Assembly: GCA_963513935.1 (NCBI GenBank)
Contig: OY740774.1
Coordinates: 24,509,949 to 24,573,948 of the forward strand
Reading direction: 5' to 3'
Length of the DNA: 64,000 nucleotides
From: Aphrophora alni
Taxonomy: Eukaryota; Arthropoda; Insecta; Hemiptera; Aphrophoridae
Below the pieces are notes generated by a model that was given only the letters and a program-made list of their open reading frames with translations, did not search any database and had not been told where the DNA came from. Shown in pieces: positions 34,801 through 46,112 of this stretch; the first letter of the stretch is position 1; every line of letters begins with the position of its first letter. A program made the position numbers and the translations under genes.

Positions 34801-36120
34801 ACGTGATTATATTTATACATGGATCAAAAGAGTGATATTTCAGAACAGTATGTCGGATAACAACTCTTGTGTTTTGAAGTGAAATTCAACAAACATATTG
34901 AATTCGTAATTAATTAAAGAGTGGTTTACAGGGGGTAAAATGTCATGTTACATAAAAGTATACATTCGTTTCTTGGAATTGTTACCGCATCAAATATCAA
35001 TTAAACCAATGGCAGATAACATCGTAAATTCGAAAATGGTTTGGGAATCCCTTGAAAATTTAAATGGGCTATAGTAGCTATACGCACAGAATATAACGTA
35101 AAGAGGCGAGTGAGGGTGTGGGGGAGTTTTATTAAAAAACAACGCTTAACTCTCCTGTCTTATCACACAATTTATCCCAACAATTGTATCAATTAGAAGA
35201 AATTACTAGGATTCTTACAACGTTAGTGTGTTTTAAAAATCATTAAAATGTTAATTTATGTAATTAAATCATTTAGAAAAGTATTTTAATTTGTACGATT
35301 AGTGACAAGGAAAATGTAGTAGTAGAGAAAATTTGATTTATTGTAGGGTTTAATTAGTGAGTATTAAAGAATAAAAGGATGAAATTGAAACGTTTTTAAT
35401 TATAAAGTAAGTTTGATTTTAATATTTAGTAAAGATATATTCATTTTAATAATAATTAGAGAAATAATAGAGTCATTGATATTTATGTTGAATTTTTGTA
35501 ATATGTTTTAAAGTTAAGAAAATTTATGATTTAAAATCTTGAATAACATAAAGAATTTAAAATGAAAATTTCATTAAAATATAAATTTTATTTCTGGATA
35601 ACAGTTTGTTGTGTGGATTTTAAACTAACCCTATGTTGTTTTCAGCTTAAAATTAAGTGTGTTTTTTAAAATAATTTGTGCTCTCATAAATTTCACAATT
35701 TTAAATAGATTCTGCAAAAAACTCTTTCAAATTTGGAGTGAGTTTTAAAATTAAAGCAATAAGAGGAAAAAAGAGCTAGATTTGATTGAACAATATAAGT
35801 AATAAAGGAATTTTAAAGTGATTCCTAATATCTAAGAATAAATACTAAAGACAGTATTTTATTCTTGAGGCATTGTGGTGTTTGGCAGAATAAGGACGCC
35901 AATAATTAATTTATCAAGCACTTCCCCAAAGGTGGGACTTGAATAATATTAGGGGTTTAGTGAAATTATATAGCATTAAGCACACTTTCCCACTTACAAC
36001 CTTCTGTTGTGAATAACGTGAGTAGAAATAAAGGTTAAAGCAAACATCACACTGTTTCAAAGTGTATGCTAAAAATCATACACCGATAGGCTAGTTATTT
36101 TCATAAAATCTAAGTCTTTT
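34801..36120. other. AT-rich DNA, nothing recognisable
   Basis: Very AT-rich with no supported coding, RNA or repeat feature. Confidence 0.45.
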
Positions 36121-36129
36121 AAGCGACCT

Positions 36130-36430
36130 AGCGCCGATATAATAATTTCTTGGTTAAATTAACATACATATTTGTAATCAGAATAACTTCTAGTTTTATT
36201 TTAATAACCTTATACATAATGTTTTCTACTCGATAGTTTTGGCCCTTAACTACCTCAAGGACATTTTAGTCATTACCGCTATATATTTATTTTGTACATA
36301 TGGGACAACACAAAGAGAAAGGTGTTATTTGAAATATATAGGATTTATCGTCTTGTCTGTGTAAACGGGTTGCGACTTATTGACAGACAGACAGACACAC
36401 GCATGGAATTATTAGCTTTCTTGGTGTTAC
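36130..36430 (+). repeat. Repeat pair, first member, with GACA-rich tail
   Basis: AATCAGAATAACTTCTAGTT, GAAATATATAGGATTTAT and a GACAGACAGACAGACACACG tail reappear in the same order at 36700-36970. The GACAGACA tail is common at retroposon 3' ends in insects. Confidence 0.75.
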
Positions 36431-36699
36431 GTACGGACCCTTATAACCCTTCTTTTAATGGCTGTTGAAATATTTGTCTCAAATCTCATAAATACTGCTT
36501 GTAAAACTGTTTCTCATTGTGTGGGTTAATTAAGTTGAAATTATCATACAAAAAACTATAATTTATGATTTCGCACTGCAATTTAATTTGAAATCCAAAG
36601 ATGTTTTTTTCCGATTTGTAAGTGAGGCCGTGTTAAAGTTTGAAGTGGAGCATGATATCTGCCACTTTAAATTTGACTTAGTACCAAAATATCATTTTT

Positions 36700-36970
36700 T
36701 ATCCCTATCAAATATTCGTAATTAGAATAATTTCTAGTTTTATTTGGTCTCGACACAAAATATTTCCAAAAACAAAATTTTTCAACTAGATGATTTGATT
36801 TACCTTAGTTAATTTTTTCGTTATTGCTATACTTTTCCTATATGTGGGATAATAGAAAGAATATAAATGCAAACTTTGAAATATATAGGATTTATTGTTT
36901 TGTTTGTGTAGACTGGATGGTACTTACAAACAGACGGACGGACACGCGCGTGAAATTATAAGGATCCTTA
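36700..36970 (+). repeat. Repeat pair, second member
   Basis: Partner of 36130-36430: AATTAGAATAATTTCTAGTT, GAAATATATAGGATTTAT, then ACAGACGGACGGACACGCG. About 560 bp separate the equivalent points, so this is a tandem or double insertion of one short element. Confidence 0.75.
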
Positions 36971-37252
36971 GATTTACCTACAAACCATAAAAACGCTAGA
37001 CCTTTTGTATACCAACGTTAATTAAGCTAGGAAAATGCTAACACTGCCCAGAGAATACGAAACTTTTCACATTATTAATTTATAAATATTTTGTTATACT
37101 CGTAAAGTTTCGGTTCGTACAACAATCATATCATTTGGCAATGTTTAGTCCCAGCAGTGAAATTATAAGACAGTAGTTATTGGCATTTGAAAAATTAATA
37201 ACATAAATTACACACTTGTTAGAATTACTTTTACAAAATTTTGATTGGGAAG

Positions 37253-38595
37253 TAATAAATTATGTCGCCCTTAGATTCAATTCCTAAGCCATCAAGTACT
37301 GAAGTCTGGCGACAGATAGTCTAAACATGGATCAACTGATCTTACAACTCCCTACCTTTACCTTGCTTTCACTGAGTTACTTTTTTCTTGCGCTTGACAT
37401 TGGCAGAAATGGATGCAATTTGTGCCGTGCCACAATTATTCTACTTTTAAAGAACAGTTTAGTATTAGTGTTAGTTTAGTCTTGCGAAAGAAGTTTCGTA
37501 AGGTAAAATGTAAATATTATTAAGATTCACGGCCGGTAAGCTCGAAAAACCAAGCTATGAACAGACAAGGAATCGCAAGTTCGATTCTCCAAATCAGGTA
37601 AAACAAACAAAAACTAAGTATTCTAAACTGAGTTGGCTATCATATGTTCGTTTTCTCAATATATCTTCAAAACACATATATATTTCTTTCTGTCATAAAT
37701 TAGCATTTTTGCCTATGTAATAGTGTTTAACATTGTGAACGGTCTATTTATCTTTGCAACTATTTAAACTTATTGAACTTTTTTTAACTATTTAACCTTT
37801 ATGCAATCATTTGAAGTAGTTAATTTCTTACATTTTCAAAAAGAAATATAGTTACAGCTTAACTTTTGTTCATTCAGTTTAAAAAGTACGTTTCATTATA
37901 ACAACCTGTGTTTATACTTGAAAGGCTCTATTTTTCTGTTAGTAACTGAAACTTGTTTTTTTGGCAGTGAAACTGGTTCAAGTAGGATTGGCAAGTTAAA
38001 GACATGCTCAAAGTGAACAAACACGCCATCACATTTCAAATACATCTGAGATTTAAGCTATAAGGCAAACTTACTTATAACAGAAGAACAAGAAGATGAA
38101 ATTAACCCAAATGAAAATGAATATTTCATGAAACGCCTATAAACATGCCTAACGAAAGAGATTTTCATAAAAATTTGGATAGGAAATATGATGATACAGA
38201 AGGAGAAAACAAATCTGGTTCTTCAAAAGGACTAGTATTAACTCCAGAAACAGAGATGGACACCGGTCATCAAGCCAATGGTGATGATAAATAATATGAT
38301 GAAGACTAAGAAGACAATAAAAAAAAAAAAAATATTTGAAGTAAAGACTCAAAATGCTTTATGATTACCATGTAAACCTAATTACCAAATTTTGATATTT
38401 TTAACTATTAAGTGGTTATTGTTCTATATTGAATGAAACTTAGCTATCTAATAATATCTGTTTTGTAGTTAGCGCTGTAACCCTAGATGTGTTAACCATT
38501 TTCCTTTAACTGCTATGCATCTTTTTATCATTCATTGAACCACATTAAACAAAATATGAATTTGAAAGTGAAATATTTGGTTTGTTCATGGATTT
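37253..38595 (+). repeat. Large foldback, left arm
   Basis: Reading right from ATTATGTCGCCCTTAGATTC, this sequence recurs in reverse complement ending at 41362. Landmarks in both arms are AAGTACTGAAGTCTGGCGAC, AAACATGGATCAACTGATC, GCTCGAAAAACCAAGC, the acidic frame, and AACCCTAGATGTGTTAACCA. The arms are about 1.35-1.4 kb with moderate divergence and small indels. Each arm contains sequence also present in the Mutator-like block and in the 34.6-kb fragment. Confidence 0.88.
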
Positions 38596-38601
38596 AAGCA
38601 T

Positions 38602-38634
38602 CTGATGATGAAACATATATTTCGAAATGTGTTA
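38602..38634 (+). other. Hammerhead-like motif with CpG-decayed palindrome
   Basis: CTGATGA, an extra T, GAAACATATATTTC as a short stem-loop, GAAA, then TGTGT. The relative at 46497-46528 (minus) has ACGCGT where this copy has ATGTGT, consistent with methyl-CpG decay of a palindromic helix III. Activity is not claimed. Confidence 0.35.
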
Positions 38635-39045
38635 TAAGCTATACAAATAACAAAGTCAAACTACAGAAACAAGGTAATAACTATAGTTATTCTCACTTGT
38701 GGCATTGTACAATACAATGGGTTGAAAAAAGATTAGAGATAGCTTCAAAGGTTCTGTCATTAGTTAGCGCAGAAATCTAGGTTAAAATATAACATTTACA
38801 TTTAATTAATGTAAAATCATACTCTGTTGTTGTAGATCAAAGTATAGGTTTAAAACATGAATTTAAATGAGTAATACAAAGTATTGTCTGTAGTTGATAG
38901 ACTGTCAGTGAGCTCAAAGGTTGTGTAAAGCATGTTATATGTGAGTCACTTTTATTTAATAAAAATGTGAATATAATACACTTGATTTAAAAAAAAACCT
39001 TTATTTTGTGAGAATTTCCAAGTTAAATTTTCATAATTATATTAT
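38602..39045 (+). repeat. Module H, copy 1
   Basis: About 440 bp that recur inverted at 46113-46540. Shared landmarks are TAATAACTATAGTTATT, CTAGGTTAAAATATAACATT, GTAGTTGATAGACTGTCAGT, AAGCATGTTATATGTGAGT and the closing AATTTCCAAGTTAAATTTT. In both places it is attached to the end of the acidic-frame repeat, so the two form one composite unit. Confidence 0.85.
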
Positions 39046-39164
39046 AAATTTTAAAATATATATTCCAAAGTATAATTTTCATTTTATAAAATAATATGTG
39101 AACGTATAAATACAGTAATCACCTGACTTAATTGGTTCTTAGCCAAAAATTAGACGGTTAAAAA

Positions 39165-39305
39165 TTCTTGTTTTTTAAAGGCGAAAAACCTCTCACCTAT
39201 CATGAGTTTATGAAAAAGTAAAAAATAAGTTAAAATAAGGACCTTCAACCTTCAAATAATCTAATAGGACAGGATAAGAGGAGAACAAGAGTTGACCAAA
39301 AGGTT
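39165..39305 (+). repeat. Dispersed repeat DR-A, truncated
   Basis: TTTAAAGGCGAAAAACCTCT head, then AATCTAATAGGACAGG and GAACAAGAGTTGACC; the 3' half is missing. It sits in the loop of the large foldback. Confidence 0.7.
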
Positions 39306-39539
39306 CTATTATAACTTCCTGTTTTCCTTGTTGCTTGAAGGGGAAACATTTTGATCATTATGGTTTTTCCGTTACAAATGAGCTATTTATAATTACGTCT
39401 GTATATTTAGTTTCTTTGCGTGTTACCCTGTTATAGTCAAACGTGTTACCAACCTAACCTAATCTAACTTAACCTTAGCAGAAACTGTACAATTTACACT
39501 TAATGGAGACTGTTGAGTCGCTTCACTCAAAATATCTAA

Positions 39540-39934
39540 TCTCCTCTCAAAAAGATTCACATGCAAGCTCAGCCTTCCTTAAAGCATCTACAACCCTTGG
39601 TAAATCATCCATGGTAAATAATGTTAATCACTAGTTACAAGTTAAGAAATAAATGGCAGGATGATGTATTAAATTTAGATAATGCCTTGTGTACTTCCGT
39701 TATTGTATGCAGCAGAATATACTTTTTGTAATAATGTAAGGTGTTGATTTTATTTATTTTTATCTATTTTTATCACTTTTTGTATTTTAGTATTACCTTG
39801 CTTATCTGAGCCAAATTATGGGTTACAAACCACTCTATGCTACCAGAAACATGAGCTATTCAAAAAGAAAGAAAAATCTGGAATGACGTACTGAGCCTAC
39901 AAAGAATGGTTATGTCAAATGTTTTCTCAAATGA
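39540..39934 (-). repeat. Inverted copy of the Mutator-like block tail
   Basis: The reverse complement matches about 33955-34590: GAACATGAGC-type and TACAATAACGGAAGTACAC landmarks, ending at CTCTCAAAAAGATTCAC. It continues the right arm of the foldback inward, but has no partner on the left arm. Confidence 0.78.
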
Positions 39935-40843
39935 TATCCATCAACAAAACCAAATATTTCACTTTCAAATTATTATTTTGTTTAATGTGGTTCAATGAAT
40001 AATAAAAAGATGCATAGCAGTTAAAGGAAAATGGTTAACACATCTAGGGTTACAGCGCTAACTACAAAACAGATATTATTAAATAGCTAAGTTTCATTCA
40101 ATATAGAACAATAACCACTTAATAGTTAAAAATATCCAAATTTGGTAATTAGGAACCATTTACATGGTAGTCATAAAGCGTTTTGAGTCTTTACTTCAAA
40201 TAATGTTATTTGTTTGTTTTTATTGTCTTCTTAGTATTCATCAAATTTATCATCACCATTGGCTTGATGACCGGTGTCTATCTCTGTTTCTGGAGTTAAT
40301 ACTAGTCCTTTTGAAGAACCATATTTATTTTCTCCTTCTGCGTCATCATATTTCCTATCCAAAGTTTTATGAAAATCTCTTTCGTTAGGCATGTTTATAG
40401 GCGTTTCATGAAATATTCATTTTCATTTGGGTTAATATCATCTTCATGTTCTTCTGTTATAAGTAAGTTTGCCTTATAGCTTAAATCTCAGATGTATTTG
40501 ATATGTGATGGCATGTTTGTTCACTTTGAGCATGTCTGTAACTTGCCAATCCTACTTGAACCAGTTTGCACTGCCAAAAAAAACAAGTTTCAGTTACTAA
40601 CAGACAAAAAGAGCCTTTCCAGTTTAAACACAGGTTGCTATAATGAAACGTACTTTTTAACTGAATTAACAAAAATTAAGCTGCATCTAGATTTCTTTTT
40701 GAAAATGTAAGAAATTAACTACTTCAAATGATTGCATAAAGGTTAAATAGTTTAAAAAAGTTTAAATAGTTACAAAGATAAATAGACTGTTCAAAATGTT
40801 AAACACTATTACATAGGCAAAAATGCTAATTTATGACAGAAAG

Positions 40844-40903
<60 letters not shown>

Positions 40904-41362
40904 TTTGAAGATATATTGAGAAAACGAACATATGATAGCCAACTCACTTTAGAATACTTAGTTCTTGTTTGTTTTACCTGGTATGGAGTGTTCAAGTGGT
41001 TTCTGTTGAATGAAACGAACTTGCGATTTATTGTCTGTTCATAGCTTGGTTTTTCGAGCTTACCGGCAGTGAATCTGATTAATCTTTACATTTTACCTTA
41101 CGAAACTTCTTTCGCAAGTCTAAACTAACACTATTACTAAACTGGCATTTAAAACTACCCTCGTGGCTTAACTAACTAATTTTACAATACGGCACTAATT
41201 GCATCTATTTCTGCCAATGTCAAGCCCAAGAAAAAAGTGACTCAGGAAAGCAAGGTAAAGGTGGGGAGTTGTAAGATCAGTTGATCCATGTTTAGACTAT
41301 CTGTCGCCAGACTTCAGTACTTGATGGCTTACGAATTGAATCTAAGGGCGACATAATTATTA
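39935..41362 (-). repeat. Large foldback, right arm
   Basis: Inverted partner of 37253-38595. It carries a TA/TG microsatellite (40846-40903) expanded relative to the left arm. Its outer end lies about 30 bp from a candidate Gypsy LTR start at 41395, so the arm may represent an LTR-linked sequence. Confidence 0.88.
40846..40903 (+). repeat. AT/GT compound microsatellite
   Basis: About nineteen TA units followed by about nine TG units. The left foldback arm has only ATATATAT at the matching point. Confidence 0.97.
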
Positions 41363-41390
41363 TTTGAAATCTGGTGCGTTTCTAATATCG

Positions 41391-41405
41391 CTACAGCTCT
41401 CCCCC
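41391..41405 (-). promoter_or_regulatory. Candidate Gypsy polypurine tract and LTR start
   Basis: On the minus strand GGGGGAGAGC is followed at once by TGTAGCGATATTAG. A purine run directly before a TG-starting sequence is the usual junction between the internal region and the 3' LTR of Ty3/Gypsy elements, and the integrase C-terminus lies about 640 bp upstream in the same orientation. The matching 5' LTR is not identified, so the assignment is tentative. Confidence 0.5.
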
Positions 41406-42040
41406 GCCGAACGACGGAGTCGGGGTTTAATTTAGAAATATAATAAACTCAGGAGAGACTTCTACATGATGCAACTGTTTTCAGAAAACACTCATAAATG
41501 ACGATATTACACATGATGACACATATTAAACAAGTATATTTCAAAACAAACCCACAAACTGGACACGATACCTTCACCGAAAGAGTTCACATTGAACACA
41601 CAAATCCACAAGCTTAAACATTACAAACAAAAAGGCGTGGACACTAATGTCCTTCAATTAAGGTGCACGATGGCATACTTTATGATTCAATCATGAGGTC
41701 AAGTTCAGAACATGATCAGGTTTCTGAACTGACGAGACAAGATAAGAGCATGAATGATCATGACTTATTTATAGTTTGTTTTATTCATTTACCTAGTGCT
41801 AGGTTTTATTAAAAAGGGAAAATGATAGATGGGCAATCTCGCTGTTCCCTATGTCGAGTCCGGTTTACCTGTATTTACAAGCGAAATGATCTGTGTGTCT
41901 ATGACACTAACATAATTAAAGGGGTGTACAATGAAATCCTTTATGTGGGATAAACGCGTTGAGCAGAGTTGATAGAAACTTGATTAGGCGTAAGAAATGT
42001 TTTATGGGGTACACAGAAGCAAGGTGAGGTTTTAACTGTT
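41406..42040. other. Between integrase end and candidate LTR
   Basis: No coding signal. The position fits the 3' untranslated part of the Gypsy element on the minus strand. Confidence 0.4.
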
Positions 42041-42340
42041 CTACGTCAGCTTTTTTAACGAAGTCGTCAGAGTTCTGGAAAGATAGGGCTCAGTAACGGG
42101 GATTATGCGGAAAGGGCCAGACCACCTGGGCATCAGTTTGGAAACCCTTTTATCAGCGATGGAGATTAGATTGTGCGTCTTACACCATACTAGTCTAGAT
42201 TGCCAATCTACATAGACATGTGGTCTACGACTTTGGTTGTAGACTAGCTTAGATTTTTGGTGTGTGTATAAAGATGTTATTTTTGGCGTTTCGCCAGATG
42301 TCGTATGGGTTTGAGTTATCCCTGGGAAGAAGGTCATCAA
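42041..42340 (-). pseudogene. Gypsy integrase C-terminal domain
   Basis: 99 codons including VYVDWQSRLVWCKTHNLIS and KLMPRWSGPFRIIPVTEPYL. The PRWSGPFRI motif is characteristic of Ty3/Gypsy integrase ends, followed by a short tail. It is not in frame with an integrase core. Confidence 0.85.
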
Positions 42341-42452
42341 TTTTCCAGGATATACTGAGAAGGGTTTTATTTACACTTGATGATAAATAGCCTAATTTAC
42401 TATTTTGGGCCGGTTTGCTAACGGCGCACGTATATTACAGCCACGAACCTTC

Positions 42453-42956
42453 CTAGTGACGTCTTTGGTGAGTGATGGTTAGAAAAAAAAATTCCTTCAC
42501 CTTAAATTTATTCTTTAAAATTCCTAAATGGCCGCCTACTGGAGAATCACGATAATAGTCGTGAACCAGGTCTACAAATGATCGGAGTACGTAGATTTTG
42601 ATGGGGACATCTAGACGAGTTTTGAGACAGAGGGTTCCTTTACAATAATGGTTAGAAGAGACACCAGCTTCTAGATCGGAAATAATGGGTTTTAAAATGT
42701 AACCCGTGCGCTGGTGAGCGGAGCCAGATTCATGGAAGGCTAGTGGGAAATTAGTAACAAGGTTATTGCAGGCTATGTTCAGCTCTGAAGGAGAGTCTGG
42801 TTCTAACAAGGTCTTTTTTAACTCAAACATCCTCGAAAGAGAATCGGCTATCACGTTTTTTGTTCCTCGTATATGTGCTACTTGAAATTTAAGGAAGTCA
42901 ACTTGGTAATCTAACATCCCATTTTGCCTAACAGTCGAGGACGCGCCAGTAGCCAA
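42453..42956 (-). pseudogene. Gypsy RNase H end and integrase zinc-binding region
   Basis: Starts within RNase H (FQVAHIRGTKNVIADSLSRM) and runs into the connection and the VGGHLGILKNKFKVKEFFF zinc-binding half, ending at a stop. It is longer and cleaner than the equivalent in copy 1. Confidence 0.85.
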
Positions 42957-43246
42957 GAAAGGTCTTCATTATCAGTTTCTAGAAGAAACTCGCAATGCTC
43001 GAGATATAGACGGAATCTTTCTACTCCAAAGACAACGGCCAAACACTCTGACTCATACGCTGAAGAGGCTTTACGTTCTGCTAGGGTGAGAGTGCAGGAA
43101 GCATAAGCTAAGGGTTGACGTGATCCGTCAATTCCCTGGAGTAGAACTGCTCCTGGGGCACAAGAACTTGCGTCTGTCTGAAGGACAAAAGGCTTGTCAA
43201 AATTTTCCATACGAAGTAATGGAGGTTGTGTTATGGCATTGCGCAT
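42911..43246 (-). pseudogene. Gypsy RNase H domain with catalytic Asp kept
   Basis: QTDASSCAPGAVLLQG carries the Asp that copy 1 lost. YESECLAVVFGVERFRLYLE supplies the Glu and LLETDNEDL the second Asp. A frame break near 42930 separates the final NVIADSLSR block. Confidence 0.87.
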
Positions 43247-43399
43247 ATATTAAAATGCTTCATCATGTTCTTTATTCCAAGAAAACTTTTGTTCTTCACG
43301 TCTGAGCAGATTTAAGGGTTCAGCGTGCTCGCCGAAATTAGGAATAAATTTGGGGGAAAAAATTAACCATTCCTATAAACCGTGACACGGTTTATATGG

Positions 43400-44034
43400 A
43401 CAACCAATGGTGGGTTGAGGAAAATTTCTGATGGCCTTGGACCTTTCGGGGTAAATTTGCACACCTCTTGCTGAAACTAAATGACCAAAGAAACTAATCT
43501 CTTCCACGGCGAAACGAATCTTTTCGAGGTTAAACGTCAGTTTCGCTCGTCACAAACGACAGAGTACCTCCCGGAGATGCTTAACGTGCTCTTCCCAAGT
43601 TTGTTAATAGATGACTACATCATCAAGGTAATTGAAAACGAATTTAAACTTGATGTCTGAGAAAATTTGGCCAAAAAGTCTTTTTAAAACTAGGGCACCA
43701 GTACAGAGTTTAAATGGCACTCGTACAAACTAGTAGAGCAACCAGGGGGTACAAAAACTGGTAATGTGCTTTGACCTTGGTGTTGCAGATTGGGTAAGGG
43801 TTTCGATTACAATATGCTGGTTAAGCTTACGGTAATATATAACCATTCGGAGTTTCGTCTCCGGAAAAGAATAATTGGAAAGGCTTTTTCCACCACTCAG
43901 TTGTTATTAAGTCATTAATGTTTTCCCTCAAGAATTGCATTTTTGGAGGAGCCAGTTGATAAGGTTGACACTTAACTGGAATATAATGTTTAAGGGGATA
44001 CTGCATCCCTATCACTGCCCATGTTAATTAATAC
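43400..44034 (-). pseudogene. Gypsy reverse transcriptase, broken
   Basis: The head QYPLKHYIPVKCQPYQLAPP with KMQFLRENINDL (43900-44015), TEWWKKPFQLFFSGDETPNG, and FNYLDDVVIY at about 43605-43640 followed by a stop. Parallel defects in copy 1 at other positions show independent decay after the duplication. Confidence 0.85.
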
Positions 44035-44627
44035 CCCATTATTTTAAAAGGTATATCGTTCTAAAATGTTTACAGTGTGTTAAGTCAAGTATCTATAATC
44101 TACTAATCTACAATCATAGTCATACTACTTGTCTAAGTGAATAAAAAAAAACTAAAAATTCTTATTGAAAATGTAGTCTCGAGTTCAGTTAAATATCAAT
44201 ATAATAATTATTTTTACTCCAAATGATACAATTTTGCAGATCAACATTATCACTTTAAAGGCTGAAATATACTGTAAAAATTTCATCTCTATCTATCTTT
44301 ATTAGTTCCTAAGAAAATTGGTTTTTTGTTATGAAAAACACAACTTTCAGAAAAACAGAAAAAACAACTAAGATGACAAAAATAATGATATATAATTAAA
44401 ATTATTTTAAAATTAATTCTCCTGGCTGGTGGTCTTTTTCATCTTCTGCATTGTCTAGTTGTTATTTTTTCCTTCTTTTAGCTATTCTGGCTTCTTTGAT
44501 CTGTTTTATGGAAATCTAAGCTTTCCTGATGCGAATGTCGTCAGCTGCAATCATGGCTGTTTCGGTGTTTGTACCAATGTCTTTGATACCACACTTTTCA
44601 AAAACACTCATTCGAAACAAACACCCA

Positions 44628-45158
44628 TCATTGAAGGTGTTCCACACTTCCATCCCACACTTCTATCTCTAAAGTTTTTCTACTAACAAAGTTCATTTTT
44701 GGCACTCGTGACCAAACAACATTATTAAATGATTCATTAGCATTTTGTGTTTTGCCATGAACAGATTTTTTCAGTAAGTCCTTACTAGCCAGATCTCTAA
44801 ATATAGGCTTTATGGCAAGCATAATAGGCTCTGGAGTGGGTTTGTGACAATAAGCTTCGCCTTTTTCTTTTGCTTTTAGATAATTACACCAGATTTTGTC
44901 GCGAAGTTTATGGGTTGGGTTTCCATCATTGGAAGTTCTGTGGAACCAAATTACCAACACTGCTCTTCTCATACCCTCTAAACCATTACAGTTGCTTCTG
45001 ATAGCTTTGCCATAATAGTCCTGTAATTTATCAATAAGACTATCTGTAAGCCTTCCAGCCCCTTTCATTGACTTTCAATCAGGAAGTTTCTCCCCACCTG
45101 TTAGAGATTTTGATTTTCGAAGACGTGAGCCCATGCGCTTTTGCACATGCCCTATAAC
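44628..45158 (-). pseudogene. Mutator-like transposase C-terminal fragment, copy 2
   Basis: 146 codons from GRLTDSLIDKLQDYYGKAIR to VWSRVPKMNFVSRKTLEIEV, about ten codons longer at the C-terminus than copy 1. The same in-frame TGA upstream of the start is shared with copy 1 (near 45070), so the stop predates the duplication. The upstream VIGHVQKRMGSRLRK block extends to about 45158. Confidence 0.75.
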
Positions 45159-45264
45159 AAGTTTTTTGATTCAACGTCATACGACCTGCGGCACTACCAA
45201 CCGTGCCATCACATTTCAATTACATCTGAGATTTAAGCTATAAGGAAAACTTACTTATAACAGA

Positions 45265-45470
45265 AGAACATGAAGATGATATTAACCCAAATGAACATGA
45301 ATACAATGAAACAGCTATAAACATGCCTAACGAAACAGATTTTTATAAAACTTTGGATAGGAAAAATAATGACGCAGAATTAGAAAACAGTTCTGGCTCT
45401 TCAAAAGGACTAGCATTAATTCCAGAAACAGAGATGGACATTGGTGTTGAAGCCAATGGTGATGATGAGT
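45265..45470 (+). pseudogene. Acidic reading-frame fragment, copy 2
   Basis: ITEEHEDDINPNEHEYNETA and AELENSSGSSKGLALIPETE, ending MDIGVEANGDDE and a stop. It retains 9 bp near the end that copy 1 lost. Confidence 0.4.
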
Positions 45471-45673
45471 AAGATGAATATTAAGAAGACAGTAAAAACA
45501 ATAAAAGTGATTATTTACAGTAAAGACTTAAAATGCTTGATGACTACCATGTAAATGGTTCCTAATTACCAAATTTGGATATTTTTAAATATTCAGTGTT
45601 TATTGTTCTACACTGAATGAAACTTTGTTATTTAATAATGTTTGTTATATAGTTAGTTTTGTTATATAGTTAG

Positions 45674-46015
45674 TTGTTATATATAGTTTCTGCTGCATAC
45701 AATAACGGAAGTACACAAGACATTATCTATAAATTTAATACATCATCCTGCCATTTATTTCTTAACTTAAAACTTGGGATTAACATTATTTACCATGGAG
45801 GATTTATCAAGGGGTGTAGATGCTTTGAGGAAGGATGGAGCTTGCTTTCGAAGCGGTGGTACGCGGGGGTAGGTTGGAAACCGTGGGGGGTAATGTGGAC
45901 CGTTTTAAGGGGCTATACTCAGTCAAAAAAAAGAACCAAACCTGGCTTTTCTCACGGAGGTCACATTGGTTGGGAAAGTAGAGCTTGCACAAACCTCTAT
46001 AGAAAACCTAAGTGA
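45674..46015 (+). other. Unrecognised open frame in the block tail
   Basis: 113 codons open on the plus strand, with an overlapping shorter frame on the minus strand (45807-45992). In copy 1 the same stretch (34260-34510) is interrupted, so no selection is evident. I do not recognise a family. Confidence 0.25.
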
Positions 46016-46112
46016 AGACATTAAAGGTGTCATTTATCTAGGCCTGATAAATTAGTGAACATTTCAGCCAGGGTGAATTTTTTTGAGAGGAGAAAAAAGA
46101 AAATTAATAAAA

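Larger units (their letters stand above)
42041..44034 (-). mobile_element. Ty3/Gypsy retrotransposon pol, copy 2
   Basis: Integrase C-terminus, zinc-binding region, RNase H and RT on the minus strand. From 42372 it duplicates 30605-32215. Unlike copy 1 it lacks the integrase catalytic core: the zinc-binding region joins directly to non-core sequence at about 42370. It retains the RNase H Asp and the 40 bp missing from copy 1. Confidence 0.9.

Noticed and set aside
37560..37600. AAGTTCGATTCTCC, similar to a tRNA B box
   Set aside because: No A box at proper distance, no cloverleaf, and the other copies of this repeat have changed bases at the key positions.
40164..40388. Plus-strand 74-codon frame, and 38149-38352 on the minus strand
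   Set aside because: Both are antisense to copies of the acidic frame within the foldback arms.
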